Source: an uncultured Gilliamella sp. (lineage in GTDB: Bacteria > Pseudomonadota > Gammaproteobacteria > Enterobacterales > Orbaceae). From it: a stretch of DNA of 37,968 nt. The translations under genes were made by a program, and so were the position numbers. The DNA lies in assembly GCA_946477995.1 (NCBI GenBank), contig CAMLAI010000006.1:1-37968 (forward strand). The letters run 5' to 3'. Below, piece after piece: positions 23,325 through 35,087 of the stretch; within the stretch, counting starts at the first letter, position 1, and each line of letters opens with the position of its first letter. The notes under the pieces were generated by a model, which saw only the letters and a list, made by a program, of their open reading frames with translations, did not search any database and was not told the DNA's origin.

Positions 23325-24767
23325 CTATTTAGCCAACATAGAACGAACACGAGTTTGCATTAACTTCTCAAGTTCACTTAAGCTAGCTAATCTGTCAGGA
23401 ACACTTTTATTACTAATGGTTTGATTTTGCAAATTATCAAGATCACTTAGGAAGGCTTTAACACTTGACGAATTATTATCAAAATAAGCATTAACCCAAA
23501 CTGCAACATCATTAAGCGAACGTTGATAAATCAATTCTTGATGTCGAGGTACAGCTTGTGCGGCTATTAACAGACGGAAACGAATATTTTCACGAAGATA
23601 CAGTGATTGTTCTAAATTTAGTGGGGTACTTAAAATATGGCATCTAACGATCTGTTTTTCATCTTTGCCTGCTTGTGACAAACAGGTCGCAAAGTTATTG
23701 TCATTTTTATCCAATTTTTCAATGGTAATAAATTTTTGCATAAAAGAATCAATGTTTGCCCATAAATTATGCGACCAATCAGAAATTGACGAAGTGACCA
23801 CATTGTCGGAACTTTTAGTTGGGTCAATTTTATTTTCTGAATCAGCATCTGAAGATGCGCTGTGAGAATCATCAACTGGCAAAGCATCATTATACTGCGT
23901 TAAGCCAAGATCAATATCATTATAATTCTCAACCAAAGGAAGATCGGTCAACGAATCCGAAAGACTAATTAAATTCAAAACAATACCGTCAGAATCGATA
24001 AAACTCAATTCAGAAAGCGAACTGATATCTTTATTAATGGCTTGTCTGGCAGGCAATAAACTGGGATCATTTGTTTGTGCTAAACTTTCATCTGCATTTC
24101 TTAACAACAAACGGGCAGTGGTATAATCTTGATCACTCCAGATTTTTCGAGCTGCTAAATGGACTAAATAGTTAGCTTGCGATATCAGCCAAACATTATT
24201 ATCAGTGCTCGACATTGCTGATAATCGTTCGTTAAAGTTATGAAGATTTTGTTCATTTAACCTAATTGTGTCATTAATTTGATTGGTTAACTGTTTTTGT
24301 AACTTTTGTTGCTCATTTAACTGATTAGTAACACGCTCTTCAAGCGAAGAAAACTGCTGGTCTTGTTTGGTTACTGCATCATTAATATTACTTTCTAAAT
24401 CCTTAACAATACTCTGCTTGGTAGTTTGTTTTAAATTGGCTATTTCCATTTCGAGCATTGAAATAGTGCGGTTTTGTTTTTCAGTTTGTTCATGGCCGTG
24501 ATAAAAAACAAAGCCACCTAAGCCTAAAGTTAAAGCAATAGCTACAAGCGATAGTTTTGAAATGGGTATTTTATTGACATTATTTTTGCTGGATGAAGAA
24601 GTCGATTTTTTTTCTGTTGTTAGACTTGAATTTGTCGTTATCGTATTTTTTTCTTCTTTCATAATATTGTTCACTTGTGTTAGTGCATCGGTTGTAAAAG
24701 GTTTGCTAAATGAGGTGGTACTAATCGTTGAACTGGTTGCATTAGCTCCATAAAATCGAATCGGCAT
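23325..24767 (-). CDS. hemX: HemX, membrane-anchored uroporphyrinogen-III C-methyltransferase-like protein
   Basis: Ser/Thr-rich N-terminus, single TM, coiled coil, DNNVWLISQANYLVHLAARKIW-type motif; hemCDXY order; SD GAGG before listed ATG. Confidence 0.88.
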   Translation of the reverse strand: MPIRFYGANATSSTISTTSFSKPFTTDALTQVNNIMKEEKNTITTNSSLTTEKKSTSSSSKNNVNKIPISKLSLVAIALTLGLGGFVFYHGHEQTEKQNRTISMLEMEIANLKQTTKQSIVKDLESNINDAVTKQDQQFSSLEERVTNQLNEQQKLQKQLTNQINDTIRLNEQNLHNFNERLSAMSSTDNNVWLISQANYLVHLAARKIWSDQDYTTARLLLRNADESLAQTNDPSLLPARQAINKDISSLSELSFIDSDGIVLNLISLSDSLTDLPLVENYNDIDLGLTQYNDALPVDDSHSASSDADSENKIDPTKSSDNVVTSSISDWSHNLWANIDSFMQKFITIEKLDKNDNNFATCLSQAGKDEKQIVRCHILSTPLNLEQSLYLRENIRFRLLIAAQAVPRHQELIYQRSLNDVAVWVNAYFDNNSSSVKAFLSDLDNLQNQTISNKSVPDRLASLSELEKLMQTRVRSMLAK

Positions 24768-24774
24768 AAAAACC

Positions 24775-25524
24775 TCATTTAGATGATTTTATATAATTGA
24801 TATTATTATGACATAGACTTATCATTGTTTTAAATAAAATTTGATTATTTGCGCTTTTGGCTAAAACAATATTTTGCCAGTTTAGGTGCTTAGCTTCCTC
24901 AAAAATTCTTAGACTGGTCACCACTAAACAAGCTTGTTTTTTATGTTCTGTTTGGCAATACAACTCAAGTTGATGTAAATGTTCAATACTGGTAATGATA
25001 ACGAGCTGATGCTCAATGGAATTACTCAGTATGTCCAACGGATAGGATATAGCATGACGAGAATAACACTCTACCAGTTTGACTTGGGCTTGTTTGGCAC
25101 TTAATGTATCGGCAATTAGCTGTCTTCCTGAATCACCGCGTAAAATTAAAACTCTTCGGTTTTTCACCATATCAGCATCAAATAAGGCAAGTAATCCTTC
25201 ACTATTTTCTTGTTTTGGAAAACTTACCGATTTATGGACTAATTGACGAATCAGTTCCGCCGTTTTATTTCCTATGGCAAAATACTGTAAATGTTTAGGA
25301 AAATTAAGATGCGGATTAAATGTGGTAATAACATTTGCGACTTGTGGCGACACTGCAATAACAATATCATTTGGTAACAACTGGTTTAAATTATATTGTA
25401 AATTCAGCAGATCCTTACCTGCTGAAATCCTAAATAAAGGAAGATGGGTAGCCTGTAAATTGGCTTGATTTAATAATTTAGTCAATGCTTCACCTTGCGG
25501 TGAAGGGCGGGTGACGAAAATCAT
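24775..25524 (-). CDS. hemD: Uroporphyrinogen-III synthase
   Basis: Divergent HemD-like sequence ([15 protein letters not shown]...[16 protein letters not shown]); ATGA overlap with hemC. Confidence 0.88.
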   Translation of the reverse strand: MIFVTRPSPQGEALTKLLNQANLQATHLPLFRISAGKDLLNLQYNLNQLLPNDIVIAVSPQVANVITTFNPHLNFPKHLQYFAIGNKTAELIRQLVHKSVSFPKQENSEGLLALFDADMVKNRRVLILRGDSGRQLIADTLSAKQAQVKLVECYSRHAISYPLDILSNSIEHQLVIITSIEHLHQLELYCQTEHKKQACLVVTSLRIFEEAKHLNWQNIVLAKSANNQILFKTMISLCHNNINYIKSSK

Positions 25525-26441
25525 TCGCTATTCAATTCCTCTAAAATTGCTTTAGCACCAAGCATTAACAATTCATTAGCGACATCTCGTCCTAACTGTT
25601 CTGCTTGAGTAATGCTACCGGACAAAGGGACTTTGATTATTGTAGAACCATCTGTTTTGCCAACTAAACCCTTTAAAAATAGCTTGTCATCCAAAATTTG
25701 GCTATAACAAGCAATAGGAACTTGGCAACCACCTTGCAATTGTTGATTCATTGCTCTTTCAGCTTGTATGCAAATTCGACTATGTTGGTCATCTAAAGGG
25801 GCCAGTAAAGCTAAAATTTGCTTATCATTGGCACGTGTTTCAATACCAATTGCCCCTTGACCGACAGCAGGTAAGATTACATCAGTATTAATATATTGTT
25901 TAATACGGTCTTGCAATGATAAACGTTTTAATCCTACTGCCGCTAAAATAATTGCATCATATTCTTGATTGTCTAATTTTGCTAAACGGGTACCAATGTT
26001 GCCTCGCAAATCTTTAATATGCAAATGTGGGTAAAGCGCACGTAATTGACATTGTCGTCGTAAACTTGAAGTACCAACCACCGCACCAGAAGGTAACTGT
26101 GATAAATTTTCGTAGCGATTTGAAATAAATGCATCTCGGACATCATCCCGTTTGCAGATTGTTGCAAGTGTGAGTCCATCGGGAAAATGCACGGGAATAT
26201 CTTTTATGGAATGCACTGCAATATCAGCTTCATTATTTAAAATGGCTTCTTCCAATTGTTTAACAAATAATCCTTTGCCACCTATTTTTGATAATGGGCT
26301 ATCAAGTAATATATCACCTTTTGTCACCATAGGGATAAGCTCTACAGACAAATCAGGGTGAATGGCTAATAGCTGCTGTTTAACATAGTTAGCTTGCCAA
26401 AGAGCTAAAGGGCTTTTCCTTGTTGCAATGCGGATTTTCAA
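25521..26441 (-). CDS. hemC: Hydroxymethylbilane synthase (porphobilinogen deaminase)
   Basis: [35 protein letters not shown] cofactor Cys. Confidence 0.97.
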   Translation of the reverse strand: MKIRIATRKSPLALWQANYVKQQLLAIHPDLSVELIPMVTKGDILLDSPLSKIGGKGLFVKQLEEAILNNEADIAVHSIKDIPVHFPDGLTLATICKRDDVRDAFISNRYENLSQLPSGAVVGTSSLRRQCQLRALYPHLHIKDLRGNIGTRLAKLDNQEYDAIILAAVGLKRLSLQDRIKQYINTDVILPAVGQGAIGIETRANDKQILALLAPLDDQHSRICIQAERAMNQQLQGGCQVPIACYSQILDDKLFLKGLVGKTDGSTIIKVPLSGSITQAEQLGRDVANELLMLGAKAILEELNSE

Positions 26442-26564
26442 TGGATGTTCCTATAAATACTTTTAATGTTATTTTATTATTGATGTCTTAAAGGTGAATA
26501 AGAATAACCGTTTGTTATTTAATCACAAATTGACATCATTCAATCATGTATTGTGATTCAATAT

Positions 26565-26597
26565 AATCTGAAACATTATTCAATGATGTTTCAGATT
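26565..26597. terminator. Hairpin between hemC promoter side and purB 5'/3' region
   Basis: AATCTGAAACAT-TATTCAATG-ATGTTTCAGATT perfect 12-bp stem downstream of purB (minus strand). Confidence 0.55.
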
Positions 26598-26616
26598 ATT
26601 AACCAACAAAAGATAA

Positions 26617-28005
<1,389 letters not shown>

Positions 28006-28024
28006 TTAAAATAGTAATAAAAAA

Positions 28025-28678
28025 TTAAAGTGAATTTGCTTTTTCAATTTCTTGCAAAAGCGCCTGAGCCGTTTTTATTAAGCGTTTTCGTTGAAAAAAT
28101 AGCTGTAAACGGCTTCCTCCTACTTGGTACCATAAAATAGCAGAACGAATACAACCCAACAATGACGTTCTCACCTTTGCTTGAACTAAAGAATTTTGTA
28201 AATACTCAATTTTACCCAACACTTTAATTTTAGTGGTTAATGGGCTAATAATATCGGAATAAATACCGGCTAACGAATAAGACAGATCATCTACATGTGA
28301 ACTAATCGTTTCTTCATTCATGACAGGATACAATCCCGAAATACGCGTTAAACGCTGGTCAATATTATTTAATGCATCATTATTTTTTATTAATCTACTG
28401 GTAATACTTAATGTTCTTAACAGATAGCGAACAACATCCAGTTGTTCTTTTTGCCCTGATGAAAACAGATAAACTAATGTTTGTAAACCCGTTTTAATAT
28501 TCTGAATACCACCATACACTTCTTCGGTCGTTTGTGGTGAGGTAATAAAAAGGCTATGTATAGTTTGCTCATAAAGTGTTGAGCTACAGACCCCAGTATT
28601 GGCCAACTGGGGAACCAAAACAGAACTTTGTATCACACCGGCAAGGGCAATAGTAGTATGGTAATACTTATTCGTCAC
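28025..28678 (-). CDS. hflD: High frequency lysogenization protein HflD; GTG start proposed
   Basis: [21 protein letters not shown]...[35 protein letters not shown] 5 nt before GTG at 28678. Confidence 0.9.
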   Translation of the reverse strand: MTNKYYHTTIALAGVIQSSVLVPQLANTGVCSSTLYEQTIHSLFITSPQTTEEVYGGIQNIKTGLQTLVYLFSSGQKEQLDVVRYLLRTLSITSRLIKNNDALNNIDQRLTRISGLYPVMNEETISSHVDDLSYSLAGIYSDIISPLTTKIKVLGKIEYLQNSLVQAKVRTSLLGCIRSAILWYQVGGSRLQLFFQRKRLIKTAQALLQEIEKANSL

Positions 28679-29810
28679 TCGAACTCTCCTTACTACGAAT
28701 AATACGTTCCTCAATAATGCCGCCACCTAGACACACTTCGTCTTGATAAAACACAGCAGATTGTCCAGGAGTGACTGCCGCTACAGGGTTAGCAAAAATC
28801 ACTTCGATTTTGTCTTCTGATATTGGATTGACCTGGCATTGAATATCTTGTTGACGATAACGCGTTTTCACCGTACAAGTAAAAGATTTGGTCACAGCTT
28901 TTCTATCGACCCAATGTAGTTGTTGTGCAATCAGACCATCTGAAAATAGCGCAGGGTGATCATGACCTTGAGCAACAATAAGTTCATTATTTTTAATATC
29001 TTTATCCACAACATACCATGGGGTATCATCGGCTTGCTTTAATCCACCAATTCCCAGTCCTTTACGTTGTCCTAAAGTATGATACATAAGTCCTTGATGT
29101 TTACCGATAATATGTCCGTCCAACGTACGAATTGCGCCAGCTTGAGCCGGTAAATATCGAGCTAAAAAGTCACTAAACTTTCGTTCGCCAATAAAGCAAA
29201 TTCCTGTAGAGTCTTTTTTAGATGCAGTAGCTAATCCTAGCTGCTCAGCGATTTTACGAACTTGCGGTTTTTCAAGTTCCCCAACAGGGAACAGACTTTG
29301 TCTAACTTGGTCTTCGCTTAACGTATATAAAAAATAACTTTGGTCTTTATTATTATCTACCCCTCGCAATAATTCGACTTTATCGCCAGTGGTACGTTTA
29401 CGAACATAATGACCAGTTGCAATATAATCGGCACCAAGATCTTGCGCTGCATACTCTAAAAATGCTTTAAATTTGATTTCTTTATTACATAAAATATCGG
29501 GATTAGGGGTTCGCCCTGCTTTATATTCTGATAAAAAATGTTCAAATACGTTATCCCAATATTCGGCTGCAAAATTAATAGTATAAAGTTTAATATTGAG
29601 TTTATCACAAACAGCTTGAGCATCGGCTAAGTCAACAGCCGCTGAACAGTATTCATCTGTGTCGTCTTCTTCCCAGTTCTTCATAAATAAACCAACAACT
29701 TGATAACCTTGTTGCTGAAGTAAATATGCAGAAACAGAAGAATCAACGCCACCAGACATACCGACGACAACTTTTGGGGAAGTATTCATATTTGGCATAA
29801 TAACTAACAT
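28668..29810 (-). CDS. mnmA: tRNA 2-thiouridine(34) synthase
   Basis: [39 protein letters not shown]. Confidence 0.97.
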   Translation of the reverse strand: MLVIMPNMNTSPKVVVGMSGGVDSSVSAYLLQQQGYQVVGLFMKNWEEDDTDEYCSAAVDLADAQAVCDKLNIKLYTINFAAEYWDNVFEHFLSEYKAGRTPNPDILCNKEIKFKAFLEYAAQDLGADYIATGHYVRKRTTGDKVELLRGVDNNKDQSYFLYTLSEDQVRQSLFPVGELEKPQVRKIAEQLGLATASKKDSTGICFIGERKFSDFLARYLPAQAGAIRTLDGHIIGKHQGLMYHTLGQRKGLGIGGLKQADDTPWYVVDKDIKNNELIVAQGHDHPALFSDGLIAQQLHWVDRKAVTKSFTCTVKTRYRQQDIQCQVNPISEDKIEVIFANPVAAVTPGQSAVFYQDEVCLGGGIIEERIIRSKESSSDE

Positions 29811-30079
29811 TGTCTATAAAAAAATAATGGCTAATTTTAGCATAAATGACCCCAAAAGCATAAATTTATGCCAATAAGAATTCTGATTGAGAACATTTTT
29901 TTTACTGGAACATAGACGGATACTTAAACATTTTTACGTTTTTTTACTCAGTAATCTTTCTAAAATCTAAAGAAAAAAAACGAGTGCCTAAATTTCTTAA
30001 TAAGTGGTTCTATCAACATTAATCAACAAAACCACATATTTTATATGCCATAAAAAAATACAATCAATACACAATATTG

Positions 30080-30775
30080 TTAATAAAGATCCTTTAACAG
30101 ATAAACGACATGACCAATAATTTTAAAATCTTGAGGTTCATTTTTGTCTACAGTTATAGACGGATATTTTTGATTATCACAGAGCAAAGCAATGTTAGAA
30201 CCCTGATTTTGGATGCGTTTAATACTTATCTGATCATCATATTGCACGGCATAAAGATATCCATCAATCGGTTTGCTATGTGCAGTATTTATAATCAAAA
30301 TATCATGATTGGATATCGTCGGCTCCATGCTATCACCTTTAGCCCAAACCGCCCGCAAGTCATCATTATCAAAAAGTTGATGTTTAATCAATGTGATATC
30401 AAACGGTATTGCCTCGATTTGTAAAAGTGACTTATTATTACCGAATTCATTTAATTTATAAAAAGGGATATAGACAAAACCACGACGTTCAGTATCGGGA
30501 AGTAACCGACACTCACCTTTACCTGTTGCTAACCACTCAATAGGGATATCACATTTTTGTGCGATAATTGCTAATCTATTAAGAGAAGGGTAAGTTTTAC
30601 CAGATAAATAGTCACGAATAACGGCTTCAGACATTCCCACTTTTTTGGCAAAGGCATTACCCGATAAACTCTCTAAAACTAAGGTAAGTCGATGCTTAAA
30701 ATCGATAACACCTGTTTCCTTAAGAATTCGTGTTTTTTCTTGATCTTCAGTTGTTTTTATGTTGCTTTCTTTCAT
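30080..30775 (-). CDS. Phage-type repressor: HTH domain plus S24 (LexA/CI-like) domain
   Basis: HTH (FAKKVGMSEAVIRDYLSGKTYPSLNRLAIIAQ) and S24 motifs GDSMEPTISNHDILIIN and ISIKRI. Confidence 0.9.
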   Translation of the reverse strand: MKESNIKTTEDQEKTRILKETGVIDFKHRLTLVLESLSGNAFAKKVGMSEAVIRDYLSGKTYPSLNRLAIIAQKCDIPIEWLATGKGECRLLPDTERRGFVYIPFYKLNEFGNNKSLLQIEAIPFDITLIKHQLFDNDDLRAVWAKGDSMEPTISNHDILIINTAHSKPIDGYLYAVQYDDQISIKRIQNQGSNIALLCDNQKYPSITVDKNEPQDFKIIGHVVYLLKDLY

Positions 30776-30927
30776 TTTTATAATCCATTTTGCGTTATTT
30801 TTTATTTTTCTTGTTTTAATTCGTTTTTTTATGTGTTATTCTTTTGCTTGGAATTTACACCATGCTAGTGTTGTATACCGATAATCTTTTGGATAGCAAT
30901 AAAAATAAACTTATAGAGGATCTCATA

Positions 30928-31167
30928 ATGAGCGAACAAGATCAAGACTGGACTCCATCAAGAGTAGTAGGCGAAATTAAAATTAGAGGTGGAAATTTAA
31001 GAGGTCTATCTCGTGCGAGTGGCTTGCAAGCTGATACTCTACGAAACGCACTTTATCGTCATTGTCCTAAGTATGAACATATTATTTCAGAATATTTAAA
31101 AGTTCCTGCTGAAAAAATTTGGCCTTCTCGATATAACTCAAAATCAAATAAAGTTAAATATAAATAA
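30928..31167 (+). CDS. Ner/Nlp (SfsB)-like DNA-binding protein (start trimmed from ORF 30844)
   Basis: DWTPSRVVGEIKIRGGNLRGLSRASGLQADTLRNALYRHCPKYEHIISEYLKVPAEKIWPSRY matches the recalled Mu Ner pattern; SD AGAGGA. Confidence 0.9.
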   Translation: MSEQDQDWTPSRVVGEIKIRGGNLRGLSRASGLQADTLRNALYRHCPKYEHIISEYLKVPAEKIWPSRYNSKSNKVKYK

Positions 31168-31186
31168 ATTATTTAAGTTTCTATTG

Positions 31187-31210
31187 AAAGACGCCAATCT
31201 GGCGTCTTTT
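31187..31210. terminator. Terminator between ner-like gene and tpiA
   Basis: AAAGACGCC-AATCT-GGCGTCTTTT. Confidence 0.85.
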
Positions 31211-31236
31211 ATCTTATTGTTAAGTTTTAAAAAAAA

Positions 31237-32013
31237 TTAATTCTTTGCTTTTTCCGCTGCTTTAACAATAGCTGCAAATGCATCTGCTTTTAATGATGCG
31301 CCACCCACTAATGCACCATCAATATCTGGTTGAGTAAATAACTCAGCGGCATTTTTATCATTGACCGAACCACCGTATTGAATAATGACTTGATCAGCTA
31401 CTTTTGCATCTTGTTTTGCAATATGGTCACGAATAAATTTATGAACAGCTTGAGCTTGTGCAGGCGTCGCTGATTTGCCTGTACCAATTGCCCATACAGG
31501 TTCATAAGCAATAACTGCACCATTGAAAGCTTGAACACCTAATGCATTAATCACCGCATCAATCTGACGAGCACAAACAGTTTGAGTTTGACCCGCTTCG
31601 TTTTCGGCTTCGGTTTCACCAATACAAAGTACAGGAACTAAACCTGCTTCTTTAATGACTCCAAATTTTTTAGCGATAAATTCATCTGATTCTTTATGAT
31701 AAGTACGACGTTCAGAATGACCAATAATAATATGCGTGACCCCGACTTCTTTTAGCATGTTGACAGATACTTCACCAGTATAAGCGCCAGATAAATTAAT
31801 TCCGACATCTTGAGCGCCTAAAAGAATATTTGATCCACCTAATTGGTGTTTAACAAAATCTAAATAAACGACTGGTGGAGCGATCGCAACATCACATTCG
31901 ACATCCGTAGATAGCTCATTTCTTAGTTCGGCAACTAAGTTTTTAGCCATTTCAATACTACCATTGAGTTTCCAGTTACCCATCACGAGAGGTTTACGCA
32001 TAATTTTCTCCAA
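31237..32013 (-). CDS. tpiA: Triosephosphate isomerase
   Basis: [44 protein letters not shown]. Confidence 0.98.
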   Translation of the reverse strand: MEKIMRKPLVMGNWKLNGSIEMAKNLVAELRNELSTDVECDVAIAPPVVYLDFVKHQLGGSNILLGAQDVGINLSGAYTGEVSVNMLKEVGVTHIIIGHSERRTYHKESDEFIAKKFGVIKEAGLVPVLCIGETEAENEAGQTQTVCARQIDAVINALGVQAFNGAVIAYEPVWAIGTGKSATPAQAQAVHKFIRDHIAKQDAKVADQVIIQYGGSVNDKNAAELFTQPDIDGALVGGASLKADAFAAIVKAAEKAKN

Positions 32014-32101
32014 CTTAAATTTTAAAAAGGTGTTGATTTTAGAATGAATTCGTTATAATAGTAGACATTATACACCAAGTAAATAAAGTCTGAGGAAAAA
32101 T

Positions 32102-32347
32102 ATGTCATTAGAAATATTGAATCAATTGGAAAATAAAATCCAACATACTGTGAATACTATCAGTACATTACAACAAGAGATTGCAACGTTAAAACAAGGA
32201 AATCAAGAATTAGAACAGTTGATTAATGACAGTTCAGACGAAATGAAAGCACTACGTGATGAAAACGAAAAATTAAAACAAGATCAACAAGTTTGGCAAC
32301 AACGTATTCAAACTTTATTAAGTAAAATTGGTGAAATAGCACAGTAA
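32102..32347 (+). CDS. zapB: Cell division protein ZapB
   Basis: 81-aa coiled coil MSLEILNQLENKIQHTVNTISTLQQEI. Confidence 0.92.
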   Translation: MSLEILNQLENKIQHTVNTISTLQQEIATLKQGNQELEQLINDSSDEMKALRDENEKLKQDQQVWQQRIQTLLSKIGEIAQ

Positions 32348-32363
32348 TATATTTAACTTACAC

Positions 32364-32390
32364 AACGCGACTTAAGTCGCGTTTCTTTTA
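32364..32390 (+). terminator. Terminator after zapB
   Basis: AACGCGAC-TTAA-GTCGCGTTTCTTTTA. Confidence 0.8.
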
Positions 32391-32422
32391 TGCTTCATTA
32401 ATCTCATTTTAAGATAAGTATA

Positions 32423-33727
32423 ATGCGAGAAAAGTTAAAATCTTTATGGCTTGCTGAAACGATACGCTTGATTGAAAATGAATCAGGTCGATATGCCGAT
32501 CAAGACATCAATCGAAAGGCAAGGGCTACACAATCATCATTATCCGATCGAATTATCCTACGAGCGGTGATGTTGTCTAAGCAAAATGGACTTTATACTG
32601 CACAAACGCTATTACTGCATGCGATAAAAATTTCTTTTGTTCTGCTCCTGTTACTTTCCGTTTTTTTAGGCGTGACATTAGCGTTTAGCGCACTCAATCA
32701 AAACCCTGTTAATTTATACTGGGCACTTTTCAGCTTATTAGGCGTTCACCTCATCACCTTTTTAATCTGGGTTTGTTCCTTTTTTTTCTTTTCCAATATG
32801 GGCGGAAGTATTCTTATCCATTGTTGGTTATGGTTAGCTAAAAAGCTATCTCAAAAAAAGACCATACAAGAACTGATTCCTGCTTTTGTACAACTGTTTG
32901 GGGGTAAAATCCGCTGGCTAATTGGGTTTGTCCTTAATCTTTTTTGGACAATCATATTAAGCTTTGCCCTTGTTGTACTGGTGGTTTTGTTTTCGACACA
33001 ACATTACAGTTTTGAATGGAAATCAACCCTACTTAACCCCGATGCAATTATACAACTGACCCATTATCTAGGGTTGTTACCTTCAATATTTGGGTTTTCA
33101 ATTCCGCAAGATGAGATTATTCGATACAGTGAACGCGCACTTAATGCTAGCGAAGTTCGATCTGCGTGGGCGATTTGGTTACTTGGCGTGTTTATTGTTT
33201 ACGGATTAGCAGTACGTTTTATTTGCATGATCATTTGCGGTATTAACTGGATAGTCAGTTGCCGTAAAGTAAAATTGAATTTAAATTTACCTGAATATCA
33301 AATTTTGGCTAATGATTTACAACCGATCTTAATCCACGTTGTGGATGAAGATTCGCATAAACAAGATCTTAATATTGATTTAACCAAACATTTTATAAAC
33401 AATGGCGAAGGAATTTTTTTAGTTGCGGTAGATATTTCTGAAAGCTGGACACCGCCAGCATCTGTTACCTTTTTAGGTTTTGTAAATACGCGTGAACAGC
33501 GCAAACAAATTTTAGATTATCTTCAAATAAACCCAGCTAAAAAATTATTAATCGCTATTGATACCGACCGATCACCCGATCGTGGAGTATTAAATTTACT
33601 TAGTCAATTAACTGAAAAATCGCAACAAAACCGTATTTGGTTCATCAATCAAGGTCACCAACTTAACAACTGGCAATCTTTACCGTTTGAGTTTGCTCAA
33701 CCGTCATGGTTAAAAGAGGAACTGTAA
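32423..33727 (+). CDS. DUF2868-like multi-pass membrane protein
   Basis: N-terminal basic segment, several hydrophobic TM stretches, immediately upstream of a DUF3482-like GTPase. Confidence 0.75.
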   Translation: MREKLKSLWLAETIRLIENESGRYADQDINRKARATQSSLSDRIILRAVMLSKQNGLYTAQTLLLHAIKISFVLLLLLSVFLGVTLAFSALNQNPVNLYWALFSLLGVHLITFLIWVCSFFFFSNMGGSILIHCWLWLAKKLSQKKTIQELIPAFVQLFGGKIRWLIGFVLNLFWTIILSFALVVLVVLFSTQHYSFEWKSTLLNPDAIIQLTHYLGLLPSIFGFSIPQDEIIRYSERALNASEVRSAWAIWLLGVFIVYGLAVRFICMIICGINWIVSCRKVKLNLNLPEYQILANDLQPILIHVVDEDSHKQDLNIDLTKHFINNGEGIFLVAVDISESWTPPASVTFLGFVNTREQRKQILDYLQINPAKKLLIAIDTDRSPDRGVLNLLSQLTEKSQQNRIWFINQGHQLNNWQSLPFEFAQPSWLKEEL

Positions 33728-33728
33728 A

Positions 33729-35087
33729 ATGTTAACAACATTAAAATTAGCCGTTGTTGGTCATGCTAATGTTGGTAAAACCTCATTATTACGGACATTA
33801 ATTCGCAATAGTCATTTTGGTGAGGTTTCGAATAAACCTGGCACAACAAGGCATGTCGAATCCATAAAAATAAAACTAGGCAATCAAAAATCGATTATTT
33901 TTTATGATACACCTGGTTTAGAAGATAGCTTGGCTTTATACGACTATATTAATCAACTTTTGCCTACCAATCATAAACTTGACGGCATTGATAAATTAAC
34001 GATTTTTTTACAAAGCCCAGAAGCAGAAAACCAATTCAACCAAGAAGCAAAAGTTATAAAACAACTCCTAAATAGTGATGCAGCTATCTATGTTATTGAT
34101 GTGAGAGAGCCTATACTACCTAAATTTCATGATGAATTAGCTATCTTAGCCAATAGTGATAAACCTATTTTAGCGGTGTTAAATTTTACTGCACAACAAA
34201 ATCAGAATGAAAAAGAATGGAAAATGTTACTTTCACGAGTCGGGATACATGCTATCATAAGATTCGACGCGATCGTGCCACCATTGGACGGTGAAGAAAG
34301 ATTGTACAAAAGCCTTGCGCTTATGATTGAGCCAGCTAAAGCTATTTTAGATGAATGGCTAAATAAGATAACCGAATTACGAGACTCTCGCAACCAAAGC
34401 GCTAACTTAATTATTGCAGAAACACTGGTTGATGTGACTGCATTTTATCAAATGGCTAAAACAGATGATAAACAAGCCATAGTTGATATGCAAAATAAAG
34501 TAAGAAAGCGAGAACAAAAAGCAATTGATGAATTATTATCGCTTTATCAATTTGATGCTGAGCACGAAAGCGAACAAGGTTTACCCTTAATTAAAGGGCG
34601 CTACAAAGCGGATCTTTTTAATATTGATGCGTTAAAAAGCATGGGCGTTCATTTAACCAAAGGTTTTGTATCGGGAGCCACTATCGGTGCAAGCATCGAC
34701 TTAGCAACCGGAGGATTGACCTTCGGATCTGCTGCGTTAATTGGTGGTGCTGTAGGTACGCTAATGCAAACGGCCAAACATTACGGATCTAGAATGCGCT
34801 ACCAGCTATCTGGATACAGTAAATTAAGTGTTGACGATGCAATTATCTGTTTTCTTTCATTGCGATTAATTCGTCTTAAAGAAAATTTGAATAATCGTAG
34901 TCATGCAAATACCGACCCGATTCAATTGTCTAATTTGGATAATAGCGAATGGGAAAAGGGTGTATTACCCAAAAGTCTAAAAGTTGCAAGACGTTATTCA
35001 CAATGGTCAAACTTAAACAAGGGAACCAAAAGATATGACAAAAAAAGGCAATCAACGATACGTGACGTTGCTAAGCAGTTGTTTTAG
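33729..35087 (+). CDS. Era/TrmE-like GTPase with DUF3482-like C-terminus
   Basis: G1 GHANVGKTS, G2/G3 KPGTTRHVE and FYDTPGLED; C-terminal glycine-rich hydrophobic hairpin. Confidence 0.85.
   Translation: MLTTLKLAVVGHANVGKTSLLRTLIRNSHFGEVSNKPGTTRHVESIKIKLGNQKSIIFYDTPGLEDSLALYDYINQLLPTNHKLDGIDKLTIFLQSPEAENQFNQEAKVIKQLLNSDAAIYVIDVREPILPKFHDELAILANSDKPILAVLNFTAQQNQNEKEWKMLLSRVGIHAIIRFDAIVPPLDGEERLYKSLALMIEPAKAILDEWLNKITELRDSRNQSANLIIAETLVDVTAFYQMAKTDDKQAIVDMQNKVRKREQKAIDELLSLYQFDAEHESEQGLPLIKGRYKADLFNIDALKSMGVHLTKGFVSGATIGASIDLATGGLTFGSAALIGGAVGTLMQTAKHYGSRMRYQLSGYSKLSVDDAIICFLSLRLIRLKENLNNRSHANTDPIQLSNLDNSEWEKGVLPKSLKVARRYSQWSNLNKGTKRYDKKRQSTIRDVAKQLF

Noticed and set aside
25104-25468. Plus-strand ORFs opposite hemD
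   Set aside because: Antisense to hemD in a tightly packed hemCDXY operon; no independent support.
30110-30424. 104-aa plus-strand ORF inside the repressor gene
   Set aside because: Fully antisense to a strongly supported HTH-S24 gene, with no recognisable domain or ribosome-binding site.
29811-31236. Complete prophage or mobile element around the repressor/Ner pair
   Set aside because: No integrase, transposase, structural genes or obvious end repeats; only the two regulatory genes can be supported.
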